A DNA stretch of 64,000 nucleotides from Elizabethkingia bruuniana (GTDB taxonomy: Bacteria; Bacteroidota; Bacteroidia; Flavobacteriales; Weeksellaceae). Below the pieces are notes generated by a model. The model did not search any database and was not told the origin of the DNA. It saw only the letters and a list, made by a program, of their open reading frames with translations. Of the stretch, positions 50,972 to 60,434 are shown one piece after another. Both the position numbers and the translations under genes were made by a program. Every line of letters begins with the position of its first letter. The first letter of the stretch is position 1. The stretch is taken from assembly GCF_002024805.1 (NCBI RefSeq), contig NZ_CP014337.1, positions 1,426,001 through 1,490,000 on the forward strand. Reading direction: 5' to 3'.

Positions 50972-53914
50972 ATGAATTTTTTTAAGAAAATTACTATTGC
51001 AACTACTATTGCTGCAACATTCAGCAATATGTACTTTGCGCAAAACCAGCAACACGACTGGAAAGAGGCTACTTCAGCCGGATATACTTATAAATATGTA
51101 ACGAACGATCCTACTTCAGCAAGATATTATACGCTGAAGAATGGGTTAACTGTTATTTTAAGTCCAACTAAAAAAGAACCCCGTATTCAGGCATATATTG
51201 CTACAAAAGCTGGTAGTAAAACCGATCCTGCGGATCATACCGGATTGGCCCACTATCTGGAGCATATGCTTTTTAAAGGAACGGATAAATTTGGTACAAA
51301 AGATTGGTCTAAGGAAAAGCCGCTTTTGGATAAAATAGATGGATTATACGAAGAGTATAATAAAACTACTGATGTAGAAAAGCGTAAAGCTATTTACAAA
51401 CAAATAGACCAGGCGTCTGGAGAAGCTGCAAAGTTTGCAATCGCTAATGAGTATGACAAAATGATGGGTGCTATGGGCGGACAAGGAACCAATGCATTTA
51501 CTTCTTTTGAGCAGACTGTTTATACTGAGGATATCCCGGCTAACGCTATGGATAAGTTTTTAGCATTGCAGTCCGAACGTTTCCGCGCTCCGGTATTGCG
51601 TATTTTCCATACCGAACTGGAAGCTGTTTATGAGGAGAAAAATCGTGGATTGGATGATGACAGACGTAAAGTTTTTGAAACTATGTTTGCAGGACTTTTC
51701 CCGGAGAATAATTATGGTAAGCAGACTACCATTGGTACTATCGAACATTTGAAGAATCCTTCTTTAAAAGCAATCCGCGAATATTATAACACTTATTATG
51801 TACCTAACAATATGGGGGTTATTATGTCGGGAGATTTTAATCCGGACGAGCTTATAGCTAAAATAGATAAGGCGTTCTCTTATATGCAGACGAAACAAAT
51901 CCCTGAATATAATCCTGGAAAGGAGAATCCTATTTCTGCACCTGTGGTAAAAGAAGTATGGGGACCTAATCCAGAGAATATTATGATAGGATTCCGTTTC
52001 CCTGGTGCTTCTACTAAAGATGCTCGTTTACTTTCTTTAGTAGGTGAAATGTTGACGAATGGACAGGCCGGACTTATAGATCTGGATCTGATTAAAAAAC
52101 AAAAACTTCTTGGAGCATCAGCATTTGCATATCCTTTGAAAGATTATTCAGTAATGCTTTTACAAGGGAATCCTGTTGAAGGACAGACTTTGGATCAGGT
52201 TAGAGAATTATTGCTACAGGAAATTAACAAACTTAAAAAAGGAGATTTCCCGGATGATCTAATCCCTTCTATTGTAAATAACGTAAAGAAAAATACAATT
52301 CAGGGTGACGAGAGCTACACTTCCCGAGCAGGTAATCTGATGAATGAATTTACATCCGGTGTGGATCATAAATCTACATTGGATTATATCGGTGAGATTT
52401 CTGCTCTTACCAAACAGGATATTGTAAACTTTGCCAATAAATATTTTAATGATAATAATTATGTGGCTGTTTACAAGAGAAAAGGTGCAGACAAAAATGT
52501 AGTAAAAGTTGAAAAACCACCTATCACTCCGGTAGAAGTTAATCGCGATGCACAATCCCCTTTCCTGGTAAAGGTTAATAATATGCCAGAATCGCCTATA
52601 AAACCAGTATGGCTGGATTATAATAAGGATATTCAGAAATCTAAACTGGGCGAATTAAATATTCTTTCTGTAAAAAATACAGATAATGATCTGTTCCGTC
52701 TGCACTATTATTTTGGTGTAGGAAAATGGAATAATAAACTATTGCCTTTAGCAGCAAGTTATTTGGAATTCCTGGGGACTAAAAATAAATCTTCGGAAGA
52801 TATAAGTAAAGATTTCTATAAGTTGGCAGCAAGCTTTAATGTAAGTGCAGGTAATGAAGAAACCTATATTACATTAGATGGTCTTAATTCAAATTTTGCG
52901 CAGACTATAAGTCTTTTTGAAGATCTTCTTAAAAACTGCCAGCCGGATGAAGAAGCTTTACAAGCATTCAAAGCAAGGCTGAAAAAAGGAAGACAAAATG
53001 CTAAGCAGAATAAAGGTGCTATTATGGCCGGATTAAGAAGCTATGCTCAGTATGGTGCTCAGAATCCATTTAATAATGTACTTACAGATGCTGAATTAGA
53101 TGCATTGAAAGCTGAGGATCTTGTTGCAATATTACATGATTTGTTCAACTACAAACATGAGGTTCTTTATTACGGACCAAAAGCCGGAGCAGAGCTTGTT
53201 GCAACACTGAAACCTCTTCATATGTCTCCATCTGCATTCAAAAACTTTACTCAGAGCAAAACATTTACCCAAACTACTTCGGATAAGAATAAAGTGCTTT
53301 TTGCTGATTATGATATGGTTCAGTCTGAGGTAGCATGGTCCAGAAATTCTGATTTCTATAATGCTAAAGAAGTTCCGACAATTAGCTTATTCAATAATTA
53401 TTTTGGTGGCGGAATGGGATCAATTGTATTCCAGACGATAAGAGAATCTAAAGCTTTGGCTTATTCTACTTCATCATACTATTCTACTCCCGGTAAAAAA
53501 GGTGACAGAGATGTTATCTCAGCTTACGTAGGAACGCAGGCAGATAAATTCAATGAGGCAACAGCCGCTATGAACGAATTGCTTACTACTCTGCCGCAAT
53601 CTGAAAAACTATTTGTTACGGCTAAAGACGGATTAAAGAAAACATTGGCATCGGAAAGAGTTTCTCAGGACGGAATTATTTTCAATTATATTAAAGCTCA
53701 GAAATTAGGGAACAATTTTGATATTCGTAAGAATATATATGAGCAAACACAGACGATGAGTTTTAATGATATTAAAAACTTCCATTCCAAGGAGCTTAGT
53801 GGTAAGAATTATACTTACTGTATAGTAGCTAGTGAAAATAAAGTAAAAGAAGAAGATATGAAGAAGCTTGGTGAGTTTAAAAAGCTTACACTGGCTGAAA
53901 TATTTGGTTATTAA
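50972..53914 (+). CDS. Exported M16-family zinc metalloprotease (two tandem units)
   Basis: 980 residues. Signal peptide 1-23. The first M16 unit has the inverted zinc motif HYLEH (in GLAHYLEHMLFKGT) and the downstream glutamate ligand in EAVYEEKNRGLDDD. The second unit (about 545-980) lacks that motif but keeps SKALAYSTSSYYS, the substrate-binding R/Y-type region of inactive partner domains. This is the pitrilysin/PqqL-like architecture in one chain. Located in the periplasm; substrate probably peptides. Directly downstream of the aminotransferase. Confidence 0.92.
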   Translation: MNFFKKITIATTIAATFSNMYFAQNQQHDWKEATSAGYTYKYVTNDPTSARYYTLKNGLTVILSPTKKEPRIQAYIATKAGSKTDPADHTGLAHYLEHMLFKGTDKFGTKDWSKEKPLLDKIDGLYEEYNKTTDVEKRKAIYKQIDQASGEAAKFAIANEYDKMMGAMGGQGTNAFTSFEQTVYTEDIPANAMDKFLALQSERFRAPVLRIFHTELEAVYEEKNRGLDDDRRKVFETMFAGLFPENNYGKQTTIGTIEHLKNPSLKAIREYYNTYYVPNNMGVIMSGDFNPDELIAKIDKAFSYMQTKQIPEYNPGKENPISAPVVKEVWGPNPENIMIGFRFPGASTKDARLLSLVGEMLTNGQAGLIDLDLIKKQKLLGASAFAYPLKDYSVMLLQGNPVEGQTLDQVRELLLQEINKLKKGDFPDDLIPSIVNNVKKNTIQGDESYTSRAGNLMNEFTSGVDHKSTLDYIGEISALTKQDIVNFANKYFNDNNYVAVYKRKGADKNVVKVEKPPITPVEVNRDAQSPFLVKVNNMPESPIKPVWLDYNKDIQKSKLGELNILSVKNTDNDLFRLHYYFGVGKWNNKLLPLAASYLEFLGTKNKSSEDISKDFYKLAASFNVSAGNEETYITLDGLNSNFAQTISLFEDLLKNCQPDEEALQAFKARLKKGRQNAKQNKGAIMAGLRSYAQYGAQNPFNNVLTDAELDALKAEDLVAILHDLFNYKHEVLYYGPKAGAELVATLKPLHMSPSAFKNFTQSKTFTQTTSDKNKVLFADYDMVQSEVAWSRNSDFYNAKEVPTISLFNNYFGGGMGSIVFQTIRESKALAYSTSSYYSTPGKKGDRDVISAYVGTQADKFNEATAAMNELLTTLPQSEKLFVTAKDGLKKTLASERVSQDGIIFNYIKAQKLGNNFDIRKNIYEQTQTMSFNDIKNFHSKELSGKNYTYCIVASENKVKEEDMKKLGEFKKLTLAEIFGY

Positions 53915-53998
53915 TAAGTAAAGATATAAGAGATTTCTTAAAATTATTTTGATAGATTTTATTTATTGAAAAATATTTTATCAATAGAATTTATATTA

Positions 53999-54006
53999 TA
54001 TCTTTG
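53999..54006 (+). promoter_or_regulatory. -7 promoter box of the peroxiredoxin gene
   Basis: TATCTTTG, a full match, 54 bases before the ATG, leaving a ~48-base AT-rich leader. Confidence 0.55.
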
Positions 54007-54060
54007 TGTCGCAAAATTAGATAATCAATAATTATTAATTAATAAAAAAACAGAAGAATT

Positions 54061-54696
54061 ATGGCATTAGTAGGAAAGAAATTCCCAAATGTAACAGTAG
54101 ACGCAATCTCCGATATGGGTGATAACTTAAGAATTAATATTCTTGAAGAAGCTGTAAATAAGCAGACTAAAGTATTATTATTCTGGTATCCAAAAGATTT
54201 CACTTTTGTATGTCCTACGGAACTTCACGCATTCCAGGATGCTACTGAAGAATTTGCAAAAAGAAACACTATCGTAATCGGTGCATCTTGTGATACTAAC
54301 GAAGTTCACTTTGCATGGTTAAACACTGCAAAAGATAACGGTGGTATTGAAGGGGTAACTTATCCAATATTAGCAGATACACACAGACATCTTTCTTCTA
54401 TCTTAGGTATTTTAGATCAGGATGTAGATTATGATGATGAAACAGGTGAAGAAGTTTACTCAGGAGGTAATGTTACTTACAGAGCAACTTACTTAATCGA
54501 TGAAACAGGGAAAATTTTCCATGAAAGTGTAAACGATATGCCATTAGGAAGAAATGTACAGGAGTACATGAGACTAATCGATGCTTATACACACGTACAA
54601 AAGCACGGAGAAGTTTGTCCTGCAAACTGGGAAGAAGGTAAAGATGCAATGAATGCAGACAGAAAAGGTGTAGCTGAATACCTTAGCAAGCACTAA
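54061..54696 (+). CDS. 2-Cys peroxiredoxin (AhpC/TSA family)
   Basis: 211 residues, full length. Peroxidatic Cys51 lies in FTFVCPTELHAF and the resolving Cys186 in GEVCPANWEEG, as in typical two-cysteine peroxiredoxins; Cys77 (GASCDTNEVHF) is a third. It reduces hydrogen peroxide and organic peroxides in the cytoplasm. The next genes encode a thioredoxin, its likely reductant, and DUF6952. A hairpin terminator with T-run follows, so it may be expressed more strongly than the thioredoxin gene. Confidence 0.93.
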   Translation: MALVGKKFPNVTVDAISDMGDNLRINILEEAVNKQTKVLLFWYPKDFTFVCPTELHAFQDATEEFAKRNTIVIGASCDTNEVHFAWLNTAKDNGGIEGVTYPILADTHRHLSSILGILDQDVDYDDETGEEVYSGGNVTYRATYLIDETGKIFHESVNDMPLGRNVQEYMRLIDAYTHVQKHGEVCPANWEEGKDAMNADRKGVAEYLSKH

Positions 54697-54715
54697 TCCG
54701 TAAAAAATAAAATAT

Positions 54716-54764
54716 AATGTGATAATTGGTTAAGTTAGCTTTTGCTGATTATCACATTTTTTAT
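54716..54764 (+). terminator. Terminator between peroxiredoxin and thioredoxin genes
   Basis: AATGTGATAAT (54716-54726) / ATTATCACATT (54748-54758), 11-bp stem with a 21-base loop that can fold further, followed by TTTTTT. Confidence 0.75.
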
Positions 54765-54791
54765 ACCCAAATTTTAACAAAAAATACAACG

Positions 54792-55103
54792 ATGTTTTTA
54801 GAATTAACAGAAGATAAATTACAAGAAATTATAAACAGCAATGCTAAAGTGATGGTACAATATGGTGCGTCATGGTGTGGTAATTGCAGAATTATGAAGC
54901 CTAAATTTAAAAAACTGGCTTCTGAAAATGAAGATGTTCCATTCTACTATGTAGATGCAGAAAAACTTCCTGAATCCAGAAAATTAGCGAATGTAGACAA
55001 CTTACCTACTTTTGCTGCTTTTGAAGGAGGTCAGTTAAAAAATCAGGTTCAGACGAATAAAGCTGAAGTTTTAAACGAATTGTTCAACGAAATTAAAGCT
55101 TAG
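54792..55103 (+). CDS. Thioredoxin-family protein with WCGNC active site
   Basis: 103 residues from the ATG at 54792; the earlier frame start (54726) lies within the terminator loop. The active site is Cys29-Gly-Asn-Cys32 in GASWCGNCRIM, not the usual WCGPC, which changes redox potential in related proteins. cis-Pro is present (DNLPTFAAF). Cytoplasmic, no signal. It probably reduces the peroxiredoxin encoded upstream. DUF6952 follows after 2 bases. Confidence 0.88.
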   Translation: MFLELTEDKLQEIINSNAKVMVQYGASWCGNCRIMKPKFKKLASENEDVPFYYVDAEKLPESRKLANVDNLPTFAAFEGGQLKNQVQTNKAEVLNELFNEIKA

Positions 55104-55105
55104 AC

Positions 55106-55354
55106 ATGAAATTACCAATTATCAGACAGCTATACCAAAACTGTACAGAAGAGCAATTAGATGCTACTCTGGAAGTTCTGGAAAAATTCACTGAATTCAG
55201 AGGTGTTTCCGATGAAGATATGGATGTTGCCGGAGAGCTTATTACCAATATTTGCGGGGCACAGGAAGTGCACGCTCAGGTAAAGGCCGGAGCCTCAGAA
55301 AAAGATGCCTTAAATGGCTTTGCCCAGAAAGTAATGGGAAGTATCGACAGATAA
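55106..55354 (+). CDS. DUF6952 family small protein
   Basis: 82 residues, acidic, helical (LYQNCTEEQLDATLEVLEKFTEFRGVSDEDMDVAGELITNICGAQEVHAQV). It fits the small Bacteroidota family DUF6952, usually found after peroxiredoxin and thioredoxin genes. Two cysteines (Cys14 and Cys51) are present. Coupled to the thioredoxin gene by a 2-base gap. Function unknown; a role with the peroxiredoxin-thioredoxin pair is inferred from context. Confidence 0.7.
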   Translation: MKLPIIRQLYQNCTEEQLDATLEVLEKFTEFRGVSDEDMDVAGELITNICGAQEVHAQVKAGASEKDALNGFAQKVMGSIDR

Positions 55355-55370
55355 ACCCAATATCTATATA

Positions 55371-55397
55371 AAAGCAGCCTGAACGGTTGCTTTTTTT
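55371..55397 (+). terminator. Terminator of the thioredoxin/DUF6952 unit
   Basis: AAAGCAGCC / GGTTGCTTT, a 9-bp stem with one G-U pair and a 5-base loop, followed by a run of T. Confidence 0.8.
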
Positions 55398-55507
55398 GTG
55401 TCTAAAAATTAACTTTGTAAGAAAAACTAATCACAATATAACTATTGGCTAGTGCTATAATTATATTAAGACCAGAAACTTAAAAGTAACCACATAGAAA
55501 ATAAAAC

Positions 55508-55969
55508 ATGAAAAGTATAAGAACTCTGCCTGAAAGAAAAACTATTGCCCTCGTAGCACATGATCATAAAAAGGATGATCTGCTAAGATGGGTGCAGAAA
55601 CATGCTGATAAGTTGACCAAACATAATCTTATAGCTACCGGAACAACGGGGAAACTTATTGAGGAACATTTGGGTGTAGAGGTTAAAAGAGTAATGAGCG
55701 GTCCGCTGGGAGGAGACCAACAGCTTGGATCTATGATTGCACAGCGTCAGATAGATATTGTAATCTTCTTTTGGGATCCTATGGAAGCACAACCACACGA
55801 CAGTGATGTAAAAGCCTTTATAAGACTTTGTGTGGTATGGAATACACCAATGGCATGTGATAGTGCTACCGCAGATTTTATACTCTCCTCTCCTTTTATG
55901 GAAACTGAATATCAGGCAGAAATACCAGATTATGAAGGTTATCTGAGAAGAAATATTCCAGAAGCATAA
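55508..55969 (+). CDS. mgsA: Methylglyoxal synthase
   Basis: 153 residues. The fold and motifs of MgsA are clear: ALVAHDHKKDDL at the N-terminus, ATGTTGKLI in the phosphate site, GPLGGDQQLG with the catalytic Asp, and FFWDPMEAQPHDSDV with the second active-site Asp and His. It converts dihydroxyacetone phosphate to methylglyoxal and phosphate, an overflow bypass of glycolysis. It stands alone behind the peroxiredoxin cluster. Confidence 0.95.
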   Translation: MKSIRTLPERKTIALVAHDHKKDDLLRWVQKHADKLTKHNLIATGTTGKLIEEHLGVEVKRVMSGPLGGDQQLGSMIAQRQIDIVIFFWDPMEAQPHDSDVKAFIRLCVVWNTPMACDSATADFILSSPFMETEYQAEIPDYEGYLRRNIPEA

Positions 55970-55998
55970 GCAGTACTTCAAATAAACAAGGTATCATA

Positions 55999-56475
55999 TC
56001 AGTTCCTGTCAAAAGTTTTAGGAATTCTGTTGTTGTCCAGTTCTTTATCAAAAATCCAGGATATAATATACCAACGGTTATTTTCAAAGAAAAGTTGTAC
56101 GCTATTGATTCCCCTTCTTACGACAGGACCATCTTTTTCTAACTGGGTTTCGTATGTGCTCCATACGTGGGCGATATTTCCGAAAAGTCTTACCTCTCGG
56201 TTGATCTCCTTTTCATAGAAAGCAGTTTCTAGGACCATTTCGTCTGTTTCATTCTGAAATTCTCCGATTGACATAACGACTTGTTCCTGTTTTTCATCAG
56301 ATCGGTTTGTGAAAGAATAAACCGCTTTAGGATGATGCAGAAATTTGTCTCTTCTCCATTGCCTTTCGGCTCCCTTTTCACCGGATACAACTTCGTATGA
56401 GGCTTTAATTATTGAGTCAATAGACAGGACATCTGCTATAAAAGAATTGTTTTCTAAACTTGATTGTGAGGACAT
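55999..56475 (-). CDS. NTF2-like/SnoaL-like protein
   Basis: 158 residues. Helical start (IIKASYEVVSGEKGAERQWRRDKFLHH) and strands ending in AHVWSTYETQ, GINSVQLFFENNRWYIISWIFD, the typical outline of the NTF2/SnoaL cone fold. No catalytic pair can be assigned; such proteins are often small-molecule isomerases or of unknown role. Convergent with mgsA. It appears as a single-gene unit. Confidence 0.7.
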   Translation of the reverse strand: MSSQSSLENNSFIADVLSIDSIIKASYEVVSGEKGAERQWRRDKFLHHPKAVYSFTNRSDEKQEQVVMSIGEFQNETDEMVLETAFYEKEINREVRLFGNIAHVWSTYETQLEKDGPVVRRGINSVQLFFENNRWYIISWIFDKELDNNRIPKTFDRN

Positions 56476-56576
56476 AATTTGTTTTATTTTTCAACAAAAC
56501 TAGTATGCCTTCGGATGCTATGAAAAGTTATTATTTACCTACTGTATTTTTTTATTCAGCTGCAGGGTTTTGTTAT

Positions 56577-56903
56577 TTAGAGGAGTAATTTCTCTATACT
56601 ATTCAGCAGACAATCTTTGTAGCTTTTTGCAACAGAAATTTTCTGATCATTTATAATCAAATGATTGTCCTCGAAATAATCTACATTTCTGAGATTGATG
56701 ATAAACGAGTTATGAACCCTCATAAATTCTTCCGGAAGCTTTTCTATAAGATCTTTTAATGATTTATAATACACCAGTTTTTTATTGCCTGTTGTAATAA
56801 TTTCCACATAATTGCCAAGTCCCTTAATGATAGATATTTCGTCAAAATTTAATTTGATTAACCTTTTTCCGGACTTAATAAAGGTATATTGCTTTTCAGA
56901 CAT
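56577..56903 (-). CDS. Stand-alone LytTR DNA-binding protein
   Basis: 108 residues from the ATG at 56903; the frame to 56951 adds 16 unrelated residues. Almost the whole chain is one LytTR domain (FIKSGKRLIKLNFDEISIIKGLGNYVEI, FMRVHNSFIINLRNVDYF). There is no receiver domain, so it is not a normal two-component regulator; it may respond to a partner protein or be controlled by its amount. Downstream of the GNAT and uvrA genes on the same strand with a 95-base gap. Targets unknown. Confidence 0.85.
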   Translation of the reverse strand: MSEKQYTFIKSGKRLIKLNFDEISIIKGLGNYVEIITTGNKKLVYYKSLKDLIEKLPEEFMRVHNSFIINLRNVDYFEDNHLIINDQKISVAKSYKDCLLNSIEKLLL

Positions 56904-56998
56904 ATTATAAATTCTATTCCAATGATGTTTATAAATAAGGCACAAACGCAAAGTCTGTGCCTGTATATAGTTTAGGATGAATCAGAAGCTAGATAGTA

Positions 56999-57493
56999 TT
57001 AATCTTCTTTTCTTTTTTCAACCAATATAATATCTCTCCAGGTTCCATCAGGCATCTTGCCTATTTTCTCACGGGTACCGACAACTTTGAAACCACATTT
57101 CTGATGAGTATTCAGGCTTGCTTTGTTCTCGGGGAAAATACCGGATTGCAAAGTCCAAAAACCATTCTCCTCGCTTTCATTAACAAGTCTGCGAAGAAGC
57201 AGTGTACCAAGTCCCTGCCCTTTTACATCATTAGCAAGATAAATACTTACTTCTGCAACACCACTGAAACAAGGTCTTTTACTTACAGGAGATAAAGCTG
57301 CCCACCCTATAACAGTGCTGTTTTCATCAGTTATTACAAGTCTGCAGTTCTCGTAGTGATTAATTTTCCAGGCTTCCCAGGTCGGAACATTTTCTTCAAA
57401 TGTCGCATTATTTCCGTCAATTCCTTCTTTGAAAATATCCAGTACCAACTGACCGTCGGTTTCCTGCATGTTTCTGATTTCAAAATTATCCAT
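56999..57493 (-). CDS. GNAT N-acetyltransferase (phosphinothricin acetyltransferase-like)
   Basis: 164 residues. The acetyl-CoA loop is in VKGQGLGTLLLRRLV, with WAALSPVSKRPCFSGVAEVSIYL before it and NTHQKCGFKVVG-TREKIGKMPDG after it; this pattern fits the PAT/BAR-like subfamily that acetylates phosphinothricin, methionine sulfoximine or related amines. The native substrate is unknown. It begins 8 bases after the uvrA stop and is probably co-transcribed with uvrA. Confidence 0.85.
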   Translation of the reverse strand: MDNFEIRNMQETDGQLVLDIFKEGIDGNNATFEENVPTWEAWKINHYENCRLVITDENSTVIGWAALSPVSKRPCFSGVAEVSIYLANDVKGQGLGTLLLRRLVNESEENGFWTLQSGIFPENKASLNTHQKCGFKVVGTREKIGKMPDGTWRDIILVEKRKED

Positions 57494-57501
57494 AATCCAA
57501 A

Positions 57502-60327
57502 TTACAATTCTTTTTTCAAAAATTTAGCTGTAAGGCTGTTTTTGTTCTTAATAATCTGTTCAGGAGTTCCTTCTGCAACAATCTTACCGCCATGTTTACC
57601 CCCTTCCGGTCCTATATCTATAATATGATCTGCCATTTTTATTACATCCATATTGTGCTCTATAATGATGAAAGAGTTCCCCATATCTACCAACTGCTCT
57701 ATTGCATCTAGCAGGACCTTTACATCCTCAAAATGAAGTCCGGTAGTAGGTTCGTCTAATATATAAAGTGTATTTCCGGTTTGTTTTTTAGCCAGTTCCG
57801 TAGCTAGCTTTATACGCTGAGCCTCTCCACCCGAAAGTGTTGTAGATTGCTGACCTAAGGTAATGTAGCCTAAACCAACATCCTGCAAAGTTTTAACCTT
57901 TGCAAAAATCTTTGGTATTGGCTGGAAGAATTCCACAGCCTCATTAATGGTCATATCCAGCACATCGGAAATAGATTTTCCTTTATAACGAACCTCCAAT
58001 GTTTCTCTGTTGAAGCGCTTCCCGTTACAGGTTTCGCAGTGTACATAAACATCCGGAAGGAAATGCATTTCAATAAGCTTTAGTCCGGCACCCTGACAGG
58101 TCTCGCACCTTCCTCCTTTCACGTTAAAAGAGAATCTTCCCGGTTTGTAGCCACGTATTTTGGCTTCAGGAAGTTCCGCAAACAAGTTTCGTATATCTGT
58201 AAATACTCCTGTATAAGTTGCAGGATTGGAACGCGGTGTTCTTCCGATTGGGGACTGATCTACATCTACAATTTTGTCGATATTATCTATTCCCTCAATA
58301 CTCTTATATGGTAAAGGCTCCTGTACACTTCTGTAGAAATGTCTGTTAAGAATCGGATACAGCGTTCCATTAATCAGAGAGGATTTTCCGCTTCCGGAGA
58401 TCCCGGTTACCACAACCAATTGTCCTAATGGCACTTCAAGATTTACATTTTTAAGATTGTTCCCTTTTGCCCCTTTTAAGACGATTGATTTACCGTTTCC
58501 TTTTCTTCTTTCTACAGGAATTTCTATTTTTCTCTTACCGGTAATATAGTCAGCTGTTATGGTATCTGCTTTTATCAAGTCATCTGGTTTTCCCTGCCAT
58601 AGGATTTCTCCACCGAACTTTCCTGCTTTAGGGCCAATATCCAGTACGTGATCTGCTTCCAGAATCATATCTTTATCGTGTTCTACCACAATAACGGAGT
58701 TACCAATATCTCTAAGATTCTTTAGGGAGTTGATAAGTCTTTCGTTATCACGCTGGTGGAGACCGATAGATGGCTCATCCAGAATATAAAGGACGTTTAC
58801 TAGCTGAGATCCGATCTGAGTTGCCAGACGGATACGCTGGGATTCTCCTCCGGAAAGCGTACGGGTTGCACGGCTAAGACTTAAATAATCTAATCCTACA
58901 TCCAGAAGGAAACCTAAACGGCTCTGAATTTCTTTCAGAATTTCGTGAGCAATGATTTTATTCTTTTCAGAGAATTTATCTTTAATTTCTTCCAGCCATT
59001 CCTTAAGTTCAGAAAGAGAAAGAGCACTAACCTCTGAAATATTTTTACCGTCGATTTTAAACTGTAAGCTGGAAGGCTGTAATCTTGCTCCATGGCAGTC
59101 CGGGCAGACTTCATCGGTAGTAAAATGCCTTTCTATTAATGTAGCTTCATAGTTTTCTTTATCTTCTACAACCTGTTCCAGGAAAGGAATAAGCCCTTCG
59201 AAGTTTATTTTAATCTTCTTACTGATTCCGGCATGCTTCAGATCTTTTACAATATCCTGGTGACAGCCATTGTATATAAGCCCAAGTGCTTCCTCAGGAA
59301 TTTTATTAAAAGGCGTGGACAAATCCAGATCATAAAGCTCTAAAATTGATTTGATCTGAGTAAGCAGCCATTTATTGTTCTTAATATCTTCAAGCGGCAA
59401 TAAAGCACCTTGATTAATAGAAAGCTTAGGGTTTTCTACAAAAAAGTCTGTATTAATCTTTTTAATGTTTCCCAGTCCTTTACAAGTTGGGCAGCTACCT
59501 TTAGGAGAGTTAAAAGAAAAAGTATTGGGCTCCGGTAAAGGTATAGAATCTCCTGTTACTGCATCCATCAGGTTTTTACTAAAGTACCTGAAATTATCTT
59601 CTCCAAACTTTTGTATCATTACAATCCCTTCTCCCAAGTGCAATGCTGTAGACAAAGATTTCTGAATTCTTGCTTCAGAAGCAGCCTCTCCTATAATCAG
59701 GCGGTCTACTACAATTTCTATATCGTGAGTTTTGTATCTGTCCAGTTTCAGATCAGGTTCTATATCGATTAATTCACCATCTACTCTGGCCTGTAAATAC
59801 CCTTTTTTGGAATATTGAGCAAAAAGCTCACGGTAATGTCCTTTTCTGGATCTTACAACCGGAGATAGTAATAGTATTTTTTGACCGCTGTAGCTTTCAC
59901 GGATAGCTTCCAGAATTTGTTCTTCTGAGTAACCAATCATTTTATCTCCTGAATCTGCCGAATAAGCATCCGAAACTCTTGCGAAAAGCAAGCGGAGATA
60001 ATCATACAGTTCGGTAACTGTACCTACTGTAGAACGTGGGTTTTTAGAAGTTGTTTTCTGCTCGATAGCAATAACCGGAGATAAGCCTTCTATTTTGTCA
60101 ACATCAGGTCTTTCCAATCCACCTAAAAACTGTCGGGCATAAGCCGAAAAAGTTTCGATATATCTTCTTTGACCTTCTGCAAATATTGTATCAAAAGCCA
60201 GTGATGATTTTCCGCTACCAGAAAGCCCTGTAATAACGACTAATTCATTACGTGGAATTTTTACGTTAATGTCTTTCAGGTTGTGCTCGCGGGCACCATA
60301 CACTTCAATGAAATCTGTGTTTTCCAT
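57502..60327 (-). CDS. uvrA: Excinuclease ABC subunit A
   Basis: 941 residues, full length. Two ABC modules with Walker [14 protein letters not shown] and [13 protein letters not shown], signature [13 protein letters not shown] and [13 protein letters not shown], and zinc-binding [16 protein letters not shown] and [17 protein letters not shown]. It recognises bulky DNA damage and loads UvrB in nucleotide excision repair. A -7 box TATCTTTG lies just upstream. GNAT gene follows within 8 bases. Confidence 0.98.
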   Translation of the reverse strand: MENTDFIEVYGAREHNLKDINVKIPRNELVVITGLSGSGKSSLAFDTIFAEGQRRYIETFSAYARQFLGGLERPDVDKIEGLSPVIAIEQKTTSKNPRSTVGTVTELYDYLRLLFARVSDAYSADSGDKMIGYSEEQILEAIRESYSGQKILLLSPVVRSRKGHYRELFAQYSKKGYLQARVDGELIDIEPDLKLDRYKTHDIEIVVDRLIIGEAASEARIQKSLSTALHLGEGIVMIQKFGEDNFRYFSKNLMDAVTGDSIPLPEPNTFSFNSPKGSCPTCKGLGNIKKINTDFFVENPKLSINQGALLPLEDIKNNKWLLTQIKSILELYDLDLSTPFNKIPEEALGLIYNGCHQDIVKDLKHAGISKKIKINFEGLIPFLEQVVEDKENYEATLIERHFTTDEVCPDCHGARLQPSSLQFKIDGKNISEVSALSLSELKEWLEEIKDKFSEKNKIIAHEILKEIQSRLGFLLDVGLDYLSLSRATRTLSGGESQRIRLATQIGSQLVNVLYILDEPSIGLHQRDNERLINSLKNLRDIGNSVIVVEHDKDMILEADHVLDIGPKAGKFGGEILWQGKPDDLIKADTITADYITGKRKIEIPVERRKGNGKSIVLKGAKGNNLKNVNLEVPLGQLVVVTGISGSGKSSLINGTLYPILNRHFYRSVQEPLPYKSIEGIDNIDKIVDVDQSPIGRTPRSNPATYTGVFTDIRNLFAELPEAKIRGYKPGRFSFNVKGGRCETCQGAGLKLIEMHFLPDVYVHCETCNGKRFNRETLEVRYKGKSISDVLDMTINEAVEFFQPIPKIFAKVKTLQDVGLGYITLGQQSTTLSGGEAQRIKLATELAKKQTGNTLYILDEPTTGLHFEDVKVLLDAIEQLVDMGNSFIIIEHNMDVIKMADHIIDIGPEGGKHGGKIVAEGTPEQIIKNKNSLTAKFLKKEL

Positions 60328-60334
60328 AAGGTTA

Positions 60335-60342
60335 CAAAGATA
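60335..60342 (-). promoter_or_regulatory. -7 promoter box of uvrA
   Basis: The minus strand reads TATCTTTG, a full match, 7 bases before the ATG; this implies a start site at or near the start codon, so either a leaderless mRNA or a chance match. Confidence 0.4.
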
Positions 60343-60381
60343 ATGATGATTTGTGAAATTTCAGGGATAGATATGCTTTTA

Positions 60382-60418
60382 AAAATAAAAATCCCGGCAA
60401 GTCCGGGATTTTTATTTT
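60382..60418. terminator. Terminator of the DUF3829 gene
   Basis: A perfect 16-bp stem (60382-60397 / 60403-60418, core ATCCCGG / CCGGGAT) with a 5-base loop, 17 bases after the DUF3829 stop and 40 bases before uvrA. Confidence 0.85.
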
Positions 60419-60434
60419 AACTATAGATATGTTA

